Source of the DNA: Colwellia sp. E2M01
GTDB lineage: Bacteria > Pseudomonadota > Gammaproteobacteria > Enterobacterales > Alteromonadaceae
Length of the DNA: 64,000 nucleotides
Direction: 5' to 3'
Assembly: GCF_018860585.1 (NCBI RefSeq)
Contig: NZ_JAHKPR010000029.1
Span: 128,094 to 192,093, forward strand
Below, piece after piece: positions 1 to 10,032 of the stretch. A program made the translations under genes and the position numbers. The stretch's first letter is position 1. The number at the start of each line of letters is the position of its first letter. The notes under the pieces are model-generated. The model made no database searches and had not been told where the DNA came from. It saw only the letters and a program-made list of their open reading frames with translations.

Positions 1-42
1 ATTGAGTAATAACTGGTTAACAGACTTGGTATTAGCACTAAA

Positions 43-71
43 AAAGCCAGAACGTTTATAGCTCTGGCTTT
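43..71 (-). terminator. Intrinsic terminator of murA
   Basis: A perfect 9-bp stem (AAAGCCAGA at 43-51, TCTGGCTTT at 63-71) has an 11-base loop. On the minus strand it is followed by a run of five T. It lies 25 bases after the murA stop codon, as expected for the end of the mla-ibaG-murA unit. Confidence 0.8.
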
Positions 72-95
72 CTATAATGGCTATGTATTTCCGTA

Positions 96-1370
<1,275 letters not shown>

Positions 1371-1398
1371 TTACTTAAAAGGTTTAAAATATCGAGTC

Positions 1399-1404
1399 AG
1401 TATA
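1399..1404 (-). promoter_or_regulatory. Possible -10 box for murA
   Basis: TATACT on the minus strand lies about 30 bases before the murA start and just downstream of the ibaG terminator. No good -35 hexamer is seen at 17 bases. The call rests mainly on position, since the terminator makes a separate murA promoter likely. Confidence 0.3.
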
Positions 1405-1411
1405 CACAAAA

Positions 1412-1437
1412 ATGCCTAGCAGTAAAAAGCTAGGCAT
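1412..1437 (-). terminator. Intrinsic terminator between ibaG and murA
   Basis: A perfect 9-bp stem (ATGCCTAGC at 1412-1420, GCTAGGCAT at 1429-1437) has an 8-base loop. On the minus strand it is followed by a T run (TTTTTGTG). It should end or attenuate mla-ibaG transcription before murA. Confidence 0.75.
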
Positions 1438-1491
1438 AAAAAATACAATTTAGTTACAATTTTTTATCAAAAAATTAAGCTAATATATAAA

Positions 1492-1755
1492 TTAACTATT
1501 AAATAATTTATCGCGTTGCCACTGTGTTTTATTAAATGTTTTTACCGTGATTGCATGAATGGTACCGTCTTTAATGACATCAGCTAAAGGCTTTAGTACC
1601 ACTTGTTGGCGTTTAACACGACTTAAGTCATCAAACATATCACTTACCGCATTAATTCGACATTGCGAACCATCAAACTTTACATGTATTTCGTCAAGCG
1701 CTAATGCTTCACTTACTAATTTACTTACTAACTGCTCTACGTCACCAATTTCCAA
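1492..1755 (-). CDS. ibaG: BolA/IbaG family protein
   Basis: This small BolA-like protein (87 residues; E. coli IbaG/YrbA has 84) belongs to a family that binds [2Fe-2S] clusters with monothiol glutaredoxins and affects the cell envelope and acid response. Family features are the central CRINAVSDMF strand and the C-terminal TIHAITVKTF segment. The start is TTG at 1755, supported by AAGGAG seven bases upstream; no ATG gives a comparable N-terminus. It lies between mlaB and murA, the same order as in E. coli. The family is clear, while the precise role comes from homologues. Confidence 0.9.
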   Translation of the reverse strand: MEIGDVEQLVSKLVSEALALDEIHVKFDGSQCRINAVSDMFDDLSRVKRQQVVLKPLADVIKDGTIHAITVKTFNKTQWQRDKLFNS

Positions 1756-1811
1756 GGGAGACTCCTTTATTTTTATTACTGTTTAGTACTATTTGCGTAC
1801 TGATTGTGAAG

Positions 1812-2114
1812 TTAATCACTTATGATCGGTAATAACCCATCAACACCACTTAAGGTAATGAGTTTAGTTAATTTTTCAGGCACATTACTAAAACTTAATT
1901 GACAGGCATGATGCTCTGCTTGCTCTAATAAATAGAATAACCAAGCTAAGCCTGCTGTATCTGCTTTACTTACTTGGCTTAAATCAATTTTGACTGCACT
2001 ATGGGCAAACCAGTTTACATACTCATTAACGTTGAACTCTGCAACACTGAAGCGACTCAACTCACCATCAATAGTAAGTATACCGTGATTTAATACTATG
2101 TTAGCTTTGCTCAC
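1812..2114 (-). CDS. mlaB: STAS-domain protein MlaB
   Basis: MlaB is the cytoplasmic STAS subunit that binds the ATPase MlaF in the MlaFEDB lipid transporter. The product has 100 residues, one STAS domain and nothing else. The conserved segment SKADTAGLAWLFYLL holds the Thr that family members keep (DTAGL in E. coli MlaB). The start is GTG at 2114 with AAGG seven bases upstream, nine bases after the mlaC stop codon. STAS proteins diverge in sequence, so the name depends strongly on the mla operon context. Confidence 0.9.
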   Translation of the reverse strand: MSKANIVLNHGILTIDGELSRFSVAEFNVNEYVNWFAHSAVKIDLSQVSKADTAGLAWLFYLLEQAEHHACQLSFSNVPEKLTKLITLSGVDGLLPIISD

Positions 2115-2123
2115 AATTTAACC

Positions 2124-2885
2124 TTACTCGGTAATTTCAAATGATGTATCTACATTGTTATTATCGTCATTCTTAAAAACAATATCACGAGTACTTTTAT
2201 TTTTTAAAAGCTCTGTCACATAAGGCAAGCCTTTTTGTCTAATGATACTGCCTAACTCAGCTTGTTTTGAGTCGAGTAAACTAATCCCTTCGGCAACCAT
2301 ATCAAATGCTTGCCACTGCTCTGTTTTTTTATCTAAACGCACTTTAAAAGCAACATCAATATTATCGCTACCAGGCATAATAATACGAGTGTTAACCGCA
2401 ATAATTCTTCTATCATCAAATGATTTTTCAGGTTCAAATTGAAGCTCTTGATTATCATATAGAGTAAAAACTTGCGCGTAAGAAGTAATCAGGTATTCAT
2501 AAAAAACTGGAACAAAGTCCCTGCGTTCTTCATCTGTTGTTTGGCTTAAATATTTACCAATAACTTTGAATGCCGAATATTTATAATTAACATACGGCAT
2601 CAACTCTTCACGAACGATGTCTTTTAATACATTAGGGTTAGCTTTAATAGTATCTTTCTCTCTAGCAAAGCGAGCAAAGGTTTGTTCTGCTGCTCCTTTT
2701 ATCATGCTATATGGGTTTGTTTGGTCAACGGCTGTTGGTGCAGCTATTTTGGTTGTTTTTTCAGAAGAGTCTTGCACTGCATTGTTAGCCATAACCATAT
2801 GGCTCGAGCTAAAATAAACAGCTAAGCTAACTATTACCTTAATAAATACATTACGTTTATTTATAATCATTACTTTATTACTCAT
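2124..2885 (-). CDS. mlaC: Periplasmic phospholipid carrier MlaC
   Basis: MlaC shuttles phospholipids between the outer-membrane MlaA complex and the inner-membrane MlaFEDB transporter. The frame is open upstream to 2915, but the ATG at 2885 (MSNKVMIINKR) is preferred: it overlaps the mlaD stop as ATGAGTAA, a typical translational-coupling arrangement. This gives 253 residues with an N-terminal signal sequence ending near SSSHMVMA. The mature part has the Tol_Ttg2/MlaC layout: helical N-terminal half (FARFAREKDTI), the EYLITSYAQVFTLY segment, then the VAFKVRLDKKTEQWQAFDMV sheet followed by EGISLL. C-terminal residues are acidic and probably disordered. Confidence 0.92.
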   Translation of the reverse strand: MSNKVMIINKRNVFIKVIVSLAVYFSSSHMVMANNAVQDSSEKTTKIAAPTAVDQTNPYSMIKGAAEQTFARFAREKDTIKANPNVLKDIVREELMPYVNYKYSAFKVIGKYLSQTTDEERRDFVPVFYEYLITSYAQVFTLYDNQELQFEPEKSFDDRRIIAVNTRIIMPGSDNIDVAFKVRLDKKTEQWQAFDMVAEGISLLDSKQAELGSIIRQKGLPYVTELLKNKSTRDIVFKNDDNNNVDTSFEITE

Positions 2886-3360
2886 CCTTACCTTGGCTAA
2901 ATAAAAACTGTCCAATTAATTCTTCTAAAACTAATGCAGATTTAGTGTCTTCAATAAAGTCACCTGGCACTAGAGTATCAACCGATTCATCAACAAAGCC
3001 TGGTTGTATACCTAAATATTGTTCACCTAATAATCCAGCCGTTAAAATGGCGACTGACGTTGCTTCTGAAAATTGATTATATTTAATATCAATATCCAGT
3101 GTGACTTTAGGAGTGTAATCATCTGTACCTAATGATATTTCACTTACTCTGCCAACAACAACACCACCTACTTTAATAGGAGAGCGCACTTTTAAACCAC
3201 CAATATTATCGAACTTAGCATATAGTTGATAAGTTTCTCCGCTACCGCCAGCGCCACTATCGGCAACATTAAATGATAAGGCCAATAAAGCTGCGATACC
3301 TAATGCAACAAAAAAACCTACCGCTAATTCTACTTTTTTAGACACCATGTCTTTCACCAA
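2878..3360 (-). CDS. mlaD: MCE-domain lipid transport protein MlaD
   Basis: MlaD forms the inner-membrane-anchored periplasmic hexamer through which phospholipids pass to or from MlaC. The product (160 residues) has one N-terminal membrane helix (about residues 10-28) and one MCE domain (about 37-115) with YAKFDNIGGLKVRSPIKVGG and the LGEQYLGIQPG hydrophobic pore segment. The start is unclear: TTG 3360, GTG 3357 and ATG 3348 are in frame. AAGG lies closest to the GTG at a workable spacing, while the ATG gives the family-like start MVSKKVELAVG. The 3' end overlaps mlaC. Confidence 0.94.
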   Translation of the reverse strand: MVKDMVSKKVELAVGFFVALGIAALLALSFNVADSGAGGSGETYQLYAKFDNIGGLKVRSPIKVGGVVVGRVSEISLGTDDYTPKVTLDIDIKYNQFSEATSVAILTAGLLGEQYLGIQPGFVDESVDTLVPGDFIEDTKSALVLEELIGQFLFSQGKDE

Positions 3361-3403
3361 CGCCTTGTATTAAAATAATAAAACAACAAAAATAAATTAC
3401 ACT

Positions 3404-4180
3404 TTAGTTAACAAACATTAACGCTGTTAAGATAAAATCTAAGAATAAAACCAATAACGATGATTGCACTACAGTTGAAGTTGTTGCTCGACTAATGCCT
3501 TCTGATGTAGGCTCACAATCATAGCCTTTATAAACGGCTATCCACATTACCACAAATGCAAAAACAATACTTTTAATCACGCCATTGAGTATATCTTTAT
3601 TGAAGTCAACTTGGTCTTTCATCACTGACCAAAAAGTACCACTGTCAACACCGAGCCAATCAACACCGACAACATGTGCGCCCAATATACCAACCATAGA
3701 AAAAATAGCCGCTAACAAAGGTAAGCTAATAAAACCAGCCCAAAAACGCGGAGCAACTATTCGTCTTAATGGATCAATTGCCATCATTTCTAAACTTGAT
3801 AGTTGCTCTGTAGCTTTCATTAAACCTATTTCAGCGGTTAATGCGGAACCCGCGCGGCCGGCAAATAATAAAGCTGCAACCACAGGTCCTAGTTCGCGTA
3901 GTAATGATAATGCCACCATAGGTCCTAAACTTGCTTCAGCGCCGTAACCGACAAGAATAGTATATCCTTGTAAAGCTAGTACCATGCCAATAAAGGTTCC
4001 TGAAACCATTATGATTAGTAATGATAAAACACCTACACTGTATAATTGCTGTAGTAAAAGTGGTGTACCTTTACGTACATTAGGCACATGCAATAAAGCC
4101 GATATCAATAAAATAACAGCACGACCTAGACCACTTATTAACGCGATAGTTTCTTTACCTAAAAAACGTAATTGCTTCAC
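3404..4180 (-). CDS. mlaE: ABC transporter permease MlaE
   Basis: MlaE is the integral membrane subunit of the MlaFEDB phospholipid transporter. The 258-residue product is hydrophobic throughout, with five to six membrane segments, and has the MlaE-family signature region [20 protein letters not shown] followed by [20 protein letters not shown] and the [13 protein letters not shown] coupling segment that contacts the ATPase. The start is GTG at 4180 with no strong ribosome site. It lies between mlaF and mlaD in the standard operon order. Confidence 0.96.
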   Translation of the reverse strand: MKQLRFLGKETIALISGLGRAVILLISALLHVPNVRKGTPLLLQQLYSVGVLSLLIIMVSGTFIGMVLALQGYTILVGYGAEASLGPMVALSLLRELGPVVAALLFAGRAGSALTAEIGLMKATEQLSSLEMMAIDPLRRIVAPRFWAGFISLPLLAAIFSMVGILGAHVVGVDWLGVDSGTFWSVMKDQVDFNKDILNGVIKSIVFAFVVMWIAVYKGYDCEPTSEGISRATTSTVVQSSLLVLFLDFILTALMFVN

Positions 4181-4251
4181 TATTTATTACCTAGAAAAAT
4201 ATAATTGTGGGACTGGTCACTCTGTATGTTTGCCTTGTTAACATACGCCAT

Positions 4252-5085
4252 TTAACGTAAGCCCTCGGTAACAGTCTTAATAAGTTCACCACGATAATCA
4301 GGTGCTTCATAATGAAATGGAACGGCACCATCAGCTTCCCCTTTCACAAATTGCTGAACTAGAGGTGATGAATCTAAGCGTATTTGCTCTGGCGTACCGT
4401 GACCAATAATTTTCTTTTCGGCGACAATATAAATATAATCAGCAATGCTCATTACTTCAGGTACGTCATGAGATACGACCACAGAAGTTAGCCCTAAAGC
4501 ATCACTTAGTGATCGAATTAAGCGGACAATTACGCCCATTGAAATAGGATCTTGCCCCGCAAAAGGCTCGTCATATAAAATCAGTTCAGGGTCTAACGCA
4601 ATTGCTCTTGCTAATGCTACTCTACGTGCCATCCCGCCAGAAAGTTCACTAGGCTGTAAATCTTTTGCGCCACGTAAACCTACTGCTTCAAGTTTCATTA
4701 ATACTATTTTTTCAATGATTGCTTCAGATAATTGCGTATGTTCTCTAATAGGAAAGGCGATATTGTCAAACACGCTCATTTCAGTAAATAAGGCGCCACT
4801 TTGAAACAGCATACTCATTTGCTTACGTGTTTCATATAAGTCATTGCGTGACAACGCTGGAATATTTTTACCTTTAAAAAGTATAGTGCCGCTTTCAGGC
4901 TTAATTTGGCCACCAATTAACCGTAACAAGGTCGTTTTACCAATGCCACTTGGCCCCATAATAGCGGTAACTTTACCTTTAGGGATAGACAAACTGATGT
5001 CGTCATAAATGACTCGCTCACCTCGTTTAAAAGTAAGATTTTCAATTTCAACCAATTTTGTGTCTGGCATAGCGCTTGTCATCAT
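4252..5085 (-). CDS. mlaF: ABC transporter ATP-binding protein MlaF
   Basis: MlaF is the ATPase that powers the Mla phospholipid transporter at the inner membrane. It has Walker A GPSGIGKT (residues 44-51), the ABC signature LSGGMARR (148-155), Walker B LILYDE (168-173) and the switch histidine in VVVSHDVPE. The C-terminal tail after about residue 245 matches the extension that in E. coli MlaF reaches the neighbouring subunit. The product has 277 residues against about 269 in E. coli. This is the first gene of the mla operon and is transcribed away from yrbG. Confidence 0.96.
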   Translation of the reverse strand: MMTSAMPDTKLVEIENLTFKRGERVIYDDISLSIPKGKVTAIMGPSGIGKTTLLRLIGGQIKPESGTILFKGKNIPALSRNDLYETRKQMSMLFQSGALFTEMSVFDNIAFPIREHTQLSEAIIEKIVLMKLEAVGLRGAKDLQPSELSGGMARRVALARAIALDPELILYDEPFAGQDPISMGVIVRLIRSLSDALGLTSVVVSHDVPEVMSIADYIYIVAEKKIIGHGTPEQIRLDSSPLVQQFVKGEADGAVPFHYEAPDYRGELIKTVTEGLR

Positions 5086-5466
5086 TTAACGTCACTGTTT
5101 TTTATGAGTTAATGCATTGCAAGAAGTCTTCTTTAAATAACAACCGAGTTTATAACCTAAGTTATGTTCTAAGTTACGACCTAAACCTGCAATAATAATT
5201 ATCGTAAAGAGAAAGTGATTTTACCTGACCCATAAAAATTGTTCATTAGAAATAAACAGATTAAGTCCTAATAAATGTAAGAATCAATGAACAAAACCTA
5301 AGAAAAGCTTGGTTTTAGTGTAAAAGTAAGCCAAATACGAATTTTTTTGGTTTTGTTAGTATTATTTACTTCTCTTTTGCTTCACAACCAGTAACAATTT
5401 ACCCTTAAACCAATTTTATCTGAGTTAGGAGTAACTTAGTGAACTTGGTACACTACGGAGTGATTA
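5086..5466. promoter_or_regulatory. Divergent mlaF/yrbG intergenic region
   Basis: This is 381 bases without a supported gene. It must hold the promoters of both the mla operon (minus) and the yrbG-kds-lpt operon (plus). One imperfect hairpin is visible at 5293-5316 (AAAACC, GGTTTT arms extended by AAG/CTT with one bulge). A clear ribosome site, GGAG, lies 6 bases before the yrbG ATG. No confident -10/-35 pair was found by eye. Confidence 0.5.
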
Positions 5467-6450
5467 ATGCTAGAACAAATATTTATACTACTTATTGCCC
5501 TTGTCGCTTTAGTATGGAGCGCAGATAAATTCGTTTTTGGAGCTTCATCTTTAGCTCGAAACTTAGGTATTTCCCCGATGATTATCGGTTTAACCATTGT
5601 TGCTATGGGCTCTTCAGCTCCTGAAATGATGGTCGCTGCAACAGCTTCATTACAAGGTAATCCAGATACCGCTATCGGTAACGCTATAGGCTCTAACATT
5701 ACTAATATAGCTTTAGTGCTTGGTATTACGGCCTTACTTCAACCCTTAACGGTTTCATCACAAACGATAAAACGTGAAATACCCTTAATTATAGCGGTAA
5801 CGGTGCTAGGCTACTGGTTATTAATTGATAATAACTTTAGCTTTATTGAGGGTGTTATATTAATAGTTGGTTTTGCTATTTATATCATCACATTACTTGT
5901 TATTACGTTAAAGAAAACTAAAGGAAAACCGAGTGATGATCCGTTAATCCTTGAAGCAGAAAGTGAGGTTGCCGAAGCTGTGAACATGAAGCTATCATTA
6001 CTTTGGTTAACCGTTGGTATGATTGTATTACCACTAAGCGCAAGCTTTTTGGTAGATTCCTCAGTGTTTATTGCTAAAGCATTTGGCATTAGTGATTTAG
6101 TTATAGGCCTTACGATTATAGCAATTGGCACTAGCTTACCTGAGCTAGCGGCTAGCATTATGAGTATAATTAAAAAAGAAGACGACTTAGCTTTAGGTAA
6201 TATTATAGGCTCAAATATATTTAATATTTTAGCGGTATTACCACTAGCGGGGCTTATTGTGCCGGGGAATATTGACCCCTTAGCAGCAAGTAGAGACGCA
6301 CCTTACATGTTAGGTGTTACCTTTTTGTTACTTCTTTTATGTTTTAGTCGCAAAGCAGGTGCGTTTAGAATAACCCGTGCCAAAGGTGGATTATTACTGT
6401 TAAGCTTTATCGCTTATCAAGTATTACTTTTCAGCCAATTATCACAATAA
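5467..6450 (+). CDS. yrbG: Calcium/sodium antiporter YrbG
   Basis: This is a K+-independent CaCA-family cation antiporter of the inner membrane, 327 residues long with about ten membrane segments. The family is built from two inverted repeats, and both ion-binding alpha motifs are visible: MGSSAPE (residues 47-53) with GNAIGSN (71-77), and GTSLPE (221-226) with GNIIGSN (244-250). A charged loop (about 148-172) separates the halves. The ATG at 5467 has a good GGAG upstream. It heads the plus-strand operon, directly before kdsD as in E. coli, although no transport experiment has clearly tied it to LPS synthesis. Confidence 0.93.
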   Translation: MLEQIFILLIALVALVWSADKFVFGASSLARNLGISPMIIGLTIVAMGSSAPEMMVAATASLQGNPDTAIGNAIGSNITNIALVLGITALLQPLTVSSQTIKREIPLIIAVTVLGYWLLIDNNFSFIEGVILIVGFAIYIITLLVITLKKTKGKPSDDPLILEAESEVAEAVNMKLSLLWLTVGMIVLPLSASFLVDSSVFIAKAFGISDLVIGLTIIAIGTSLPELAASIMSIIKKEDDLALGNIIGSNIFNILAVLPLAGLIVPGNIDPLAASRDAPYMLGVTFLLLLLCFSRKAGAFRITRAKGGLLLLSFIAYQVLLFSQLSQ

Positions 6451-6465
6451 AACTAATATAAATTA

Positions 6466-7437
6466 ATGACTATGCAAAATTTTAAAGCTTTAGCAAAAAC
6501 AGTTATTGAAATTGAACAACAAGCGATAAGCGAATTAATACAATTTGTTGATGACAGTTTTGAGCTTGCTTGTCAGTTTATGTATAACTGCAAAGGCCGT
6601 GTCATTGTTATTGGTATGGGAAAGTCTGGCCATATTGGTGGCAAAATAGCAGCCACGCTAGCAAGTACTGGCACACCATCATTTTTTGTTCATCCTGGCG
6701 AAGCAAGTCACGGTGATCTTGGCATGATCACCGCCAACGATGTCGTATTAACTATTTCTTATTCTGGTGAAACCCACGAAGTACTTGCAATAACACCTGT
6801 TATTAAACGTATTGGCGCAAAATTAATCGCCATGACGGGCAATAGCAATTCAACATTAGCCAAGTTAGCTGACACCCATATTTGCATTAAAGTTTCGGCA
6901 GAAGCCTGCCCATTAGGTTTAGCGCCAACATCAAGTACCACCGCAACCTTGGTAATGGGTGACGCATTGGCCGTAGCGTTATTAAATGCCCGCGGCTTTA
7001 CCGCTGATGATTTCGCCTTATCTCACCCTGGTGGTAGTTTAGGTAAACGTTTATTATTACGCCTTAGTGATATAATGCACAAAGATGAACGTGTACCAAC
7101 AGTATCTGAGCACGCTTTTATTAAAGATGCTTTAGTTGAAATGTCATTAAAAGGTTTAGGTATGACCGCTATTATCAACGATGAGCAACAGCTTGTCGGT
7201 TTATTTACCGATGGTGATTTACGTCGAGTATTAGATAGTCGTATAGACATTCATAGTGATAGTATCAGCACTGTAATGACGCATAACCCTCGTGTCGCAC
7301 AAGGTGATATGCTAGCTGCTCAAGCATTAAAAATAATGGAAGATAAAAAAATTAACGGTTTGATTATAGTTGATGATAACAATAAACCGGTTGGTGCAAT
7401 GAATATGCATGATTTGTTAAGTTCTGGAGTCCTTTAA
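6466..7437 (+). CDS. kdsD: Arabinose-5-phosphate isomerase KdsD
   Basis: KdsD converts ribulose-5-phosphate to arabinose-5-phosphate, the first step of Kdo synthesis for lipopolysaccharide. The 323-residue product has an N-terminal SIS sugar-isomerase domain (about residues 40-170, with GMGKSGHIGGKIAATLASTG and the SYSGET motif) and two C-terminal CBS domains (about 210-323). The stop codon overlaps the start of kdsC (TAATG), so the two are translationally coupled. Confidence 0.97.
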   Translation: MTMQNFKALAKTVIEIEQQAISELIQFVDDSFELACQFMYNCKGRVIVIGMGKSGHIGGKIAATLASTGTPSFFVHPGEASHGDLGMITANDVVLTISYSGETHEVLAITPVIKRIGAKLIAMTGNSNSTLAKLADTHICIKVSAEACPLGLAPTSSTTATLVMGDALAVALLNARGFTADDFALSHPGGSLGKRLLLRLSDIMHKDERVPTVSEHAFIKDALVEMSLKGLGMTAIINDEQQLVGLFTDGDLRRVLDSRIDIHSDSISTVMTHNPRVAQGDMLAAQALKIMEDKKINGLIIVDDNNKPVGAMNMHDLLSSGVL

Positions 7438-7982
7438 TGAATACCCTATACGGTAATGTAGAAAATAGTATTTTAGAAAAAGCCAAACAAATAAAGTTAC
7501 TTGTTTGCGATGTTGACGGGGTATTTTCTGACGGCAGAATATATTTAGGTAACGACGGCGAAGAATTAAAAGCCTTTCACACTAAAGATGGCTTTGGGAT
7601 TAAAGCTTTAGGTGCTAGCGGCGTAGCCGTTGCTATTATTACAGGTAGAAATTCAGCTATTGTCGCTAATCGTATGAGTGCTTTAAATGTAGAACACATA
7701 ATCCAAGGTCAAGAAGACAAATTACCGGCACTAACTGAACTCACTAAACAATTAACAATAAATATTAGTGAAGTTGCCTATATTGGCGATGACGTACCAG
7801 ATTTAGCTTGTATACAAGCGGTAGGTTTAGGTATTTGTGTCGCTGATGGCCATCCAGCAGTATTAAATGGTGCAGATCACATAACTTATACCAATGGTGG
7901 TTTTGGTGCTGTGCGAGAAGTATGTGATTTAATAATGCAAAGCCAAGGTACGTTAGCTTATGCTAAAGGCGCTAGTGTATGA
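7437..7982 (+). CDS. kdsC: Kdo-8-phosphate phosphatase KdsC
   Basis: KdsC removes phosphate from Kdo-8-phosphate to give Kdo. It is a class C0 HAD phosphatase with no cap domain: 181 residues, nucleophile and acid/base aspartates in CDVDGVFSDG (Asp25, Asp27), motif II threonine in IITGR, and the metal-binding GDDVPDL motif. It overlaps kdsD at its start and lptC at its end (ATGA-type), as expected in a tight operon. Kdo-8-phosphate synthase (kdsA) is not in this window. Confidence 0.97.
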   Translation: MNTLYGNVENSILEKAKQIKLLVCDVDGVFSDGRIYLGNDGEELKAFHTKDGFGIKALGASGVAVAIITGRNSAIVANRMSALNVEHIIQGQEDKLPALTELTKQLTINISEVAYIGDDVPDLACIQAVGLGICVADGHPAVLNGADHITYTNGGFGAVREVCDLIMQSQGTLAYAKGASV

Positions 7983-8548
7983 ATCGATTAAATAGCATTA
8001 CGCTATTTGTTTTACTACTTAGTGCGCTAGTTTATGGTGTTATTGAGTGGCGCAGCTCCAGTGTTGATAATGACAGTTTAATTGTTGATGAACAACGACC
8101 TAACTTTATTGCCGAAAAGTTAGAAAGTAAAATTTATAATGACATAGGTGATTTAACACATACTATTGATGCGGAAAGAATGGAGCATTATGCCGATTTA
8201 GAAGTCAGTTATTTTGAACGACCAAATTACATATTATATCCGCAGCAAAACGCCACACCATGGACTGTGAGTGCAAAAGAAGCCACGCTTTATAAAGATA
8301 ATCGTGTTGAACTTAAAACTCAGGTGCATATAGCCGCAACTGACATTAATAGTTTAATTAAAGAAATTCATTGTAAAGCTATCGCTTTAGACTTAAAAAC
8401 AAATATCATTAGTTCTGATCAAGCGGTTGTAGTTGTTGGAAAAGACTTTACCATGTATGGATCAGGACTAATTATCGATTTAAACACCAAACAAATGACT
8501 CTTACTCAGCATGAACGCACTATTTATAAGAAATATGATGAAAGTTAA
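7979..8548 (+). CDS. lptC: LPS export protein LptC
   Basis: LptC anchors the periplasmic LPS bridge to the inner-membrane LptB2FG transporter and passes LPS to LptA. The product has 189 residues, one N-terminal membrane helix (about 7-22) and a beta-jellyroll domain with the family segment DLTHTIDAERMEHYADLE and PWTVSAKEATLYKDN. It overlaps kdsC by four bases and lptA at its end, consistent with co-translation of the Lpt bridge. Confidence 0.94.
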   Translation: MNRLNSITLFVLLLSALVYGVIEWRSSSVDNDSLIVDEQRPNFIAEKLESKIYNDIGDLTHTIDAERMEHYADLEVSYFERPNYILYPQQNATPWTVSAKEATLYKDNRVELKTQVHIAATDINSLIKEIHCKAIALDLKTNIISSDQAVVVVGKDFTMYGSGLIIDLNTKQMTLTQHERTIYKKYDES

Positions 8549-9188
8549 ATTAAACAAGTACTTAAACCTCAGTTTGCAAACAACCAGTAAAGTACTCGTT
8601 GTTACTTGTAGCCTTTTATTATTACCTACAACGCACGCTGCTAAAAATGATTTAAATGAAGAAATAACCATTAAATCCCAGCGTCAATCTGCGGATCTTA
8701 AAAATAAAATAGCTAGCTACTTAGACAAGGTGAGTATTCGTCAAGGCTCTATTTCAATATCTGCTGACCTTGTAAAAGTGTTTAGTAGTGTTGATAAAAC
8801 CACTAATGAGAAATCAGATACTTATTTAGCTAAAGGTAAACCGGCTGTTTTTCAACAAGAATTAGAAGATGGCAATATCATTATTTTACAAGCCGATGAA
8901 ATAACCTACACCCCAGACTCTAACATCATTACTGTTTCAGGAAATGCACTGGTAAAGCAAGCGGGTAGTGAAGTAAGCGGTGAGTTAATCACATTCAATA
9001 CATTAAGTGAAAAACTCGAAGCGAAAAGCGCTGAAAATCAATCTATTACCACCGTATTACAGCCTACTATTTTGAAAAAACAACAAGAGGCACATGAAAA
9101 ACCTAAAGTAGAGTCAGCCACAGAAGTTACAACACAGGAAACATCTGAAGTAGTAACTGATAACAAAGGCGAAAACAATGGCAACTAA
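8538..9188 (+). CDS. lptA: LPS bridge protein LptA
   Basis: LptA polymerises into the periplasmic bridge that carries LPS to LptD at the outer membrane. The frame opens at 8511, but the ATG at 8538 (or 8535) is preferred because it gives a proper signal peptide ending near PTTHA and overlaps the lptC stop. The mature part is an OstA-like jellyroll ([40 protein letters not shown]). The C-terminal 50 or so residues are rich in Glu, Thr and Val, low in complexity and longer than in E. coli LptA (185 residues). lptB starts within its last codons. Confidence 0.93.
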   Translation: MKVKLNKYLNLSLQTTSKVLVVTCSLLLLPTTHAAKNDLNEEITIKSQRQSADLKNKIASYLDKVSIRQGSISISADLVKVFSSVDKTTNEKSDTYLAKGKPAVFQQELEDGNIIILQADEITYTPDSNIITVSGNALVKQAGSEVSGELITFNTLSEKLEAKSAENQSITTVLQPTILKKQQEAHEKPKVESATEVTTQETSEVVTDNKGENNGN

Positions 9189-9957
9189 CACTAAAACTAC
9201 AGGGTCAGACGTTGTAGAAAAAGCAGCGCCAATAAGTACGCTCATTGCCGACGGCTTATCTAAATCGTATAAAAGCAGACAAGTAGTAAAAAATGTCAGC
9301 TTAGAAGTTAACGCTGGACAAATCGTTGGGCTTTTAGGTCCTAATGGTGCAGGTAAAACCACTTCTTTTTATATGATTGTAGGCTTAGTTCCTAATGACG
9401 ATGGCGCAATAGTACTTGATGGCAAAGACTTAACACTATCACCTATGCATGAAAGAGCACGCAGTGGTATTGGGTACTTACCGCAAGAAGCCTCTATTTT
9501 CAGAAAGCTCACTGTTACTGACAATATCATGGCGATATTACAAACACGTAAAGAATTAAATGAAGTACAACGCGCAGAAAAGCTTGAACATCTACTTGAA
9601 GAGTTTCATATTTGTCATATTAAAGACAATACCGGTATGAGTTTGTCAGGTGGAGAACGTCGCCGCGTTGAGATTGCTAGAGCATTAGCCGCTGATCCAA
9701 AGTTTATTTTATTGGATGAGCCTTTTGCAGGTGTTGACCCTATTTCCGTTGGCGACATCAAAAAAATCATCATACAATTAAAGAAAAGAGGGATCGGGGT
9801 ATTAATCACCGATCATAATGTTAGAGAAACACTGGACGTTTGTGAACACGCTTACATAGTAAGCCACGGTGAAATTATTGCACAAGGCGATGCAAATCAA
9901 ATTCTTGCTAATCAAAAAGTAAGAGATGTATACCTTGGTGAACAATTCACGCTATAG
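9178..9957 (+). CDS. lptB: LPS export ATP-binding protein LptB
   Basis: LptB is the ATPase of the LptB2FG complex that pulls LPS out of the inner membrane. It has Walker A GPNGAGKT (54-61), signature [15 protein letters not shown], Walker [14 protein letters not shown] and switch histidine ITDHN. It is 259 residues against 241 in E. coli, the difference being an N-terminal extension of about 18 residues before [12 protein letters not shown]. The ATG at 9178 has AAAGG upstream, so the extension looks real. lptF and lptG are not in this window. Confidence 0.97.
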   Translation: MATNTKTTGSDVVEKAAPISTLIADGLSKSYKSRQVVKNVSLEVNAGQIVGLLGPNGAGKTTSFYMIVGLVPNDDGAIVLDGKDLTLSPMHERARSGIGYLPQEASIFRKLTVTDNIMAILQTRKELNEVQRAEKLEHLLEEFHICHIKDNTGMSLSGGERRRVEIARALAADPKFILLDEPFAGVDPISVGDIKKIIIQLKKRGIGVLITDHNVRETLDVCEHAYIVSHGEIIAQGDANQILANQKVRDVYLGEQFTL

Positions 9958-10032
9958 TTACTAAAACTATACTGACTTAAAGTAATTACCTTAGTAATAT
10001 TTATTAGATAGACAGGAAAAAATAGAACCTAG

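Noticed and set aside
3585-3947. 120-codon plus-strand frame opposite mlaE
   Set aside because: Shadow frame of a conserved membrane protein gene; no ribosome site or recognisable domain.
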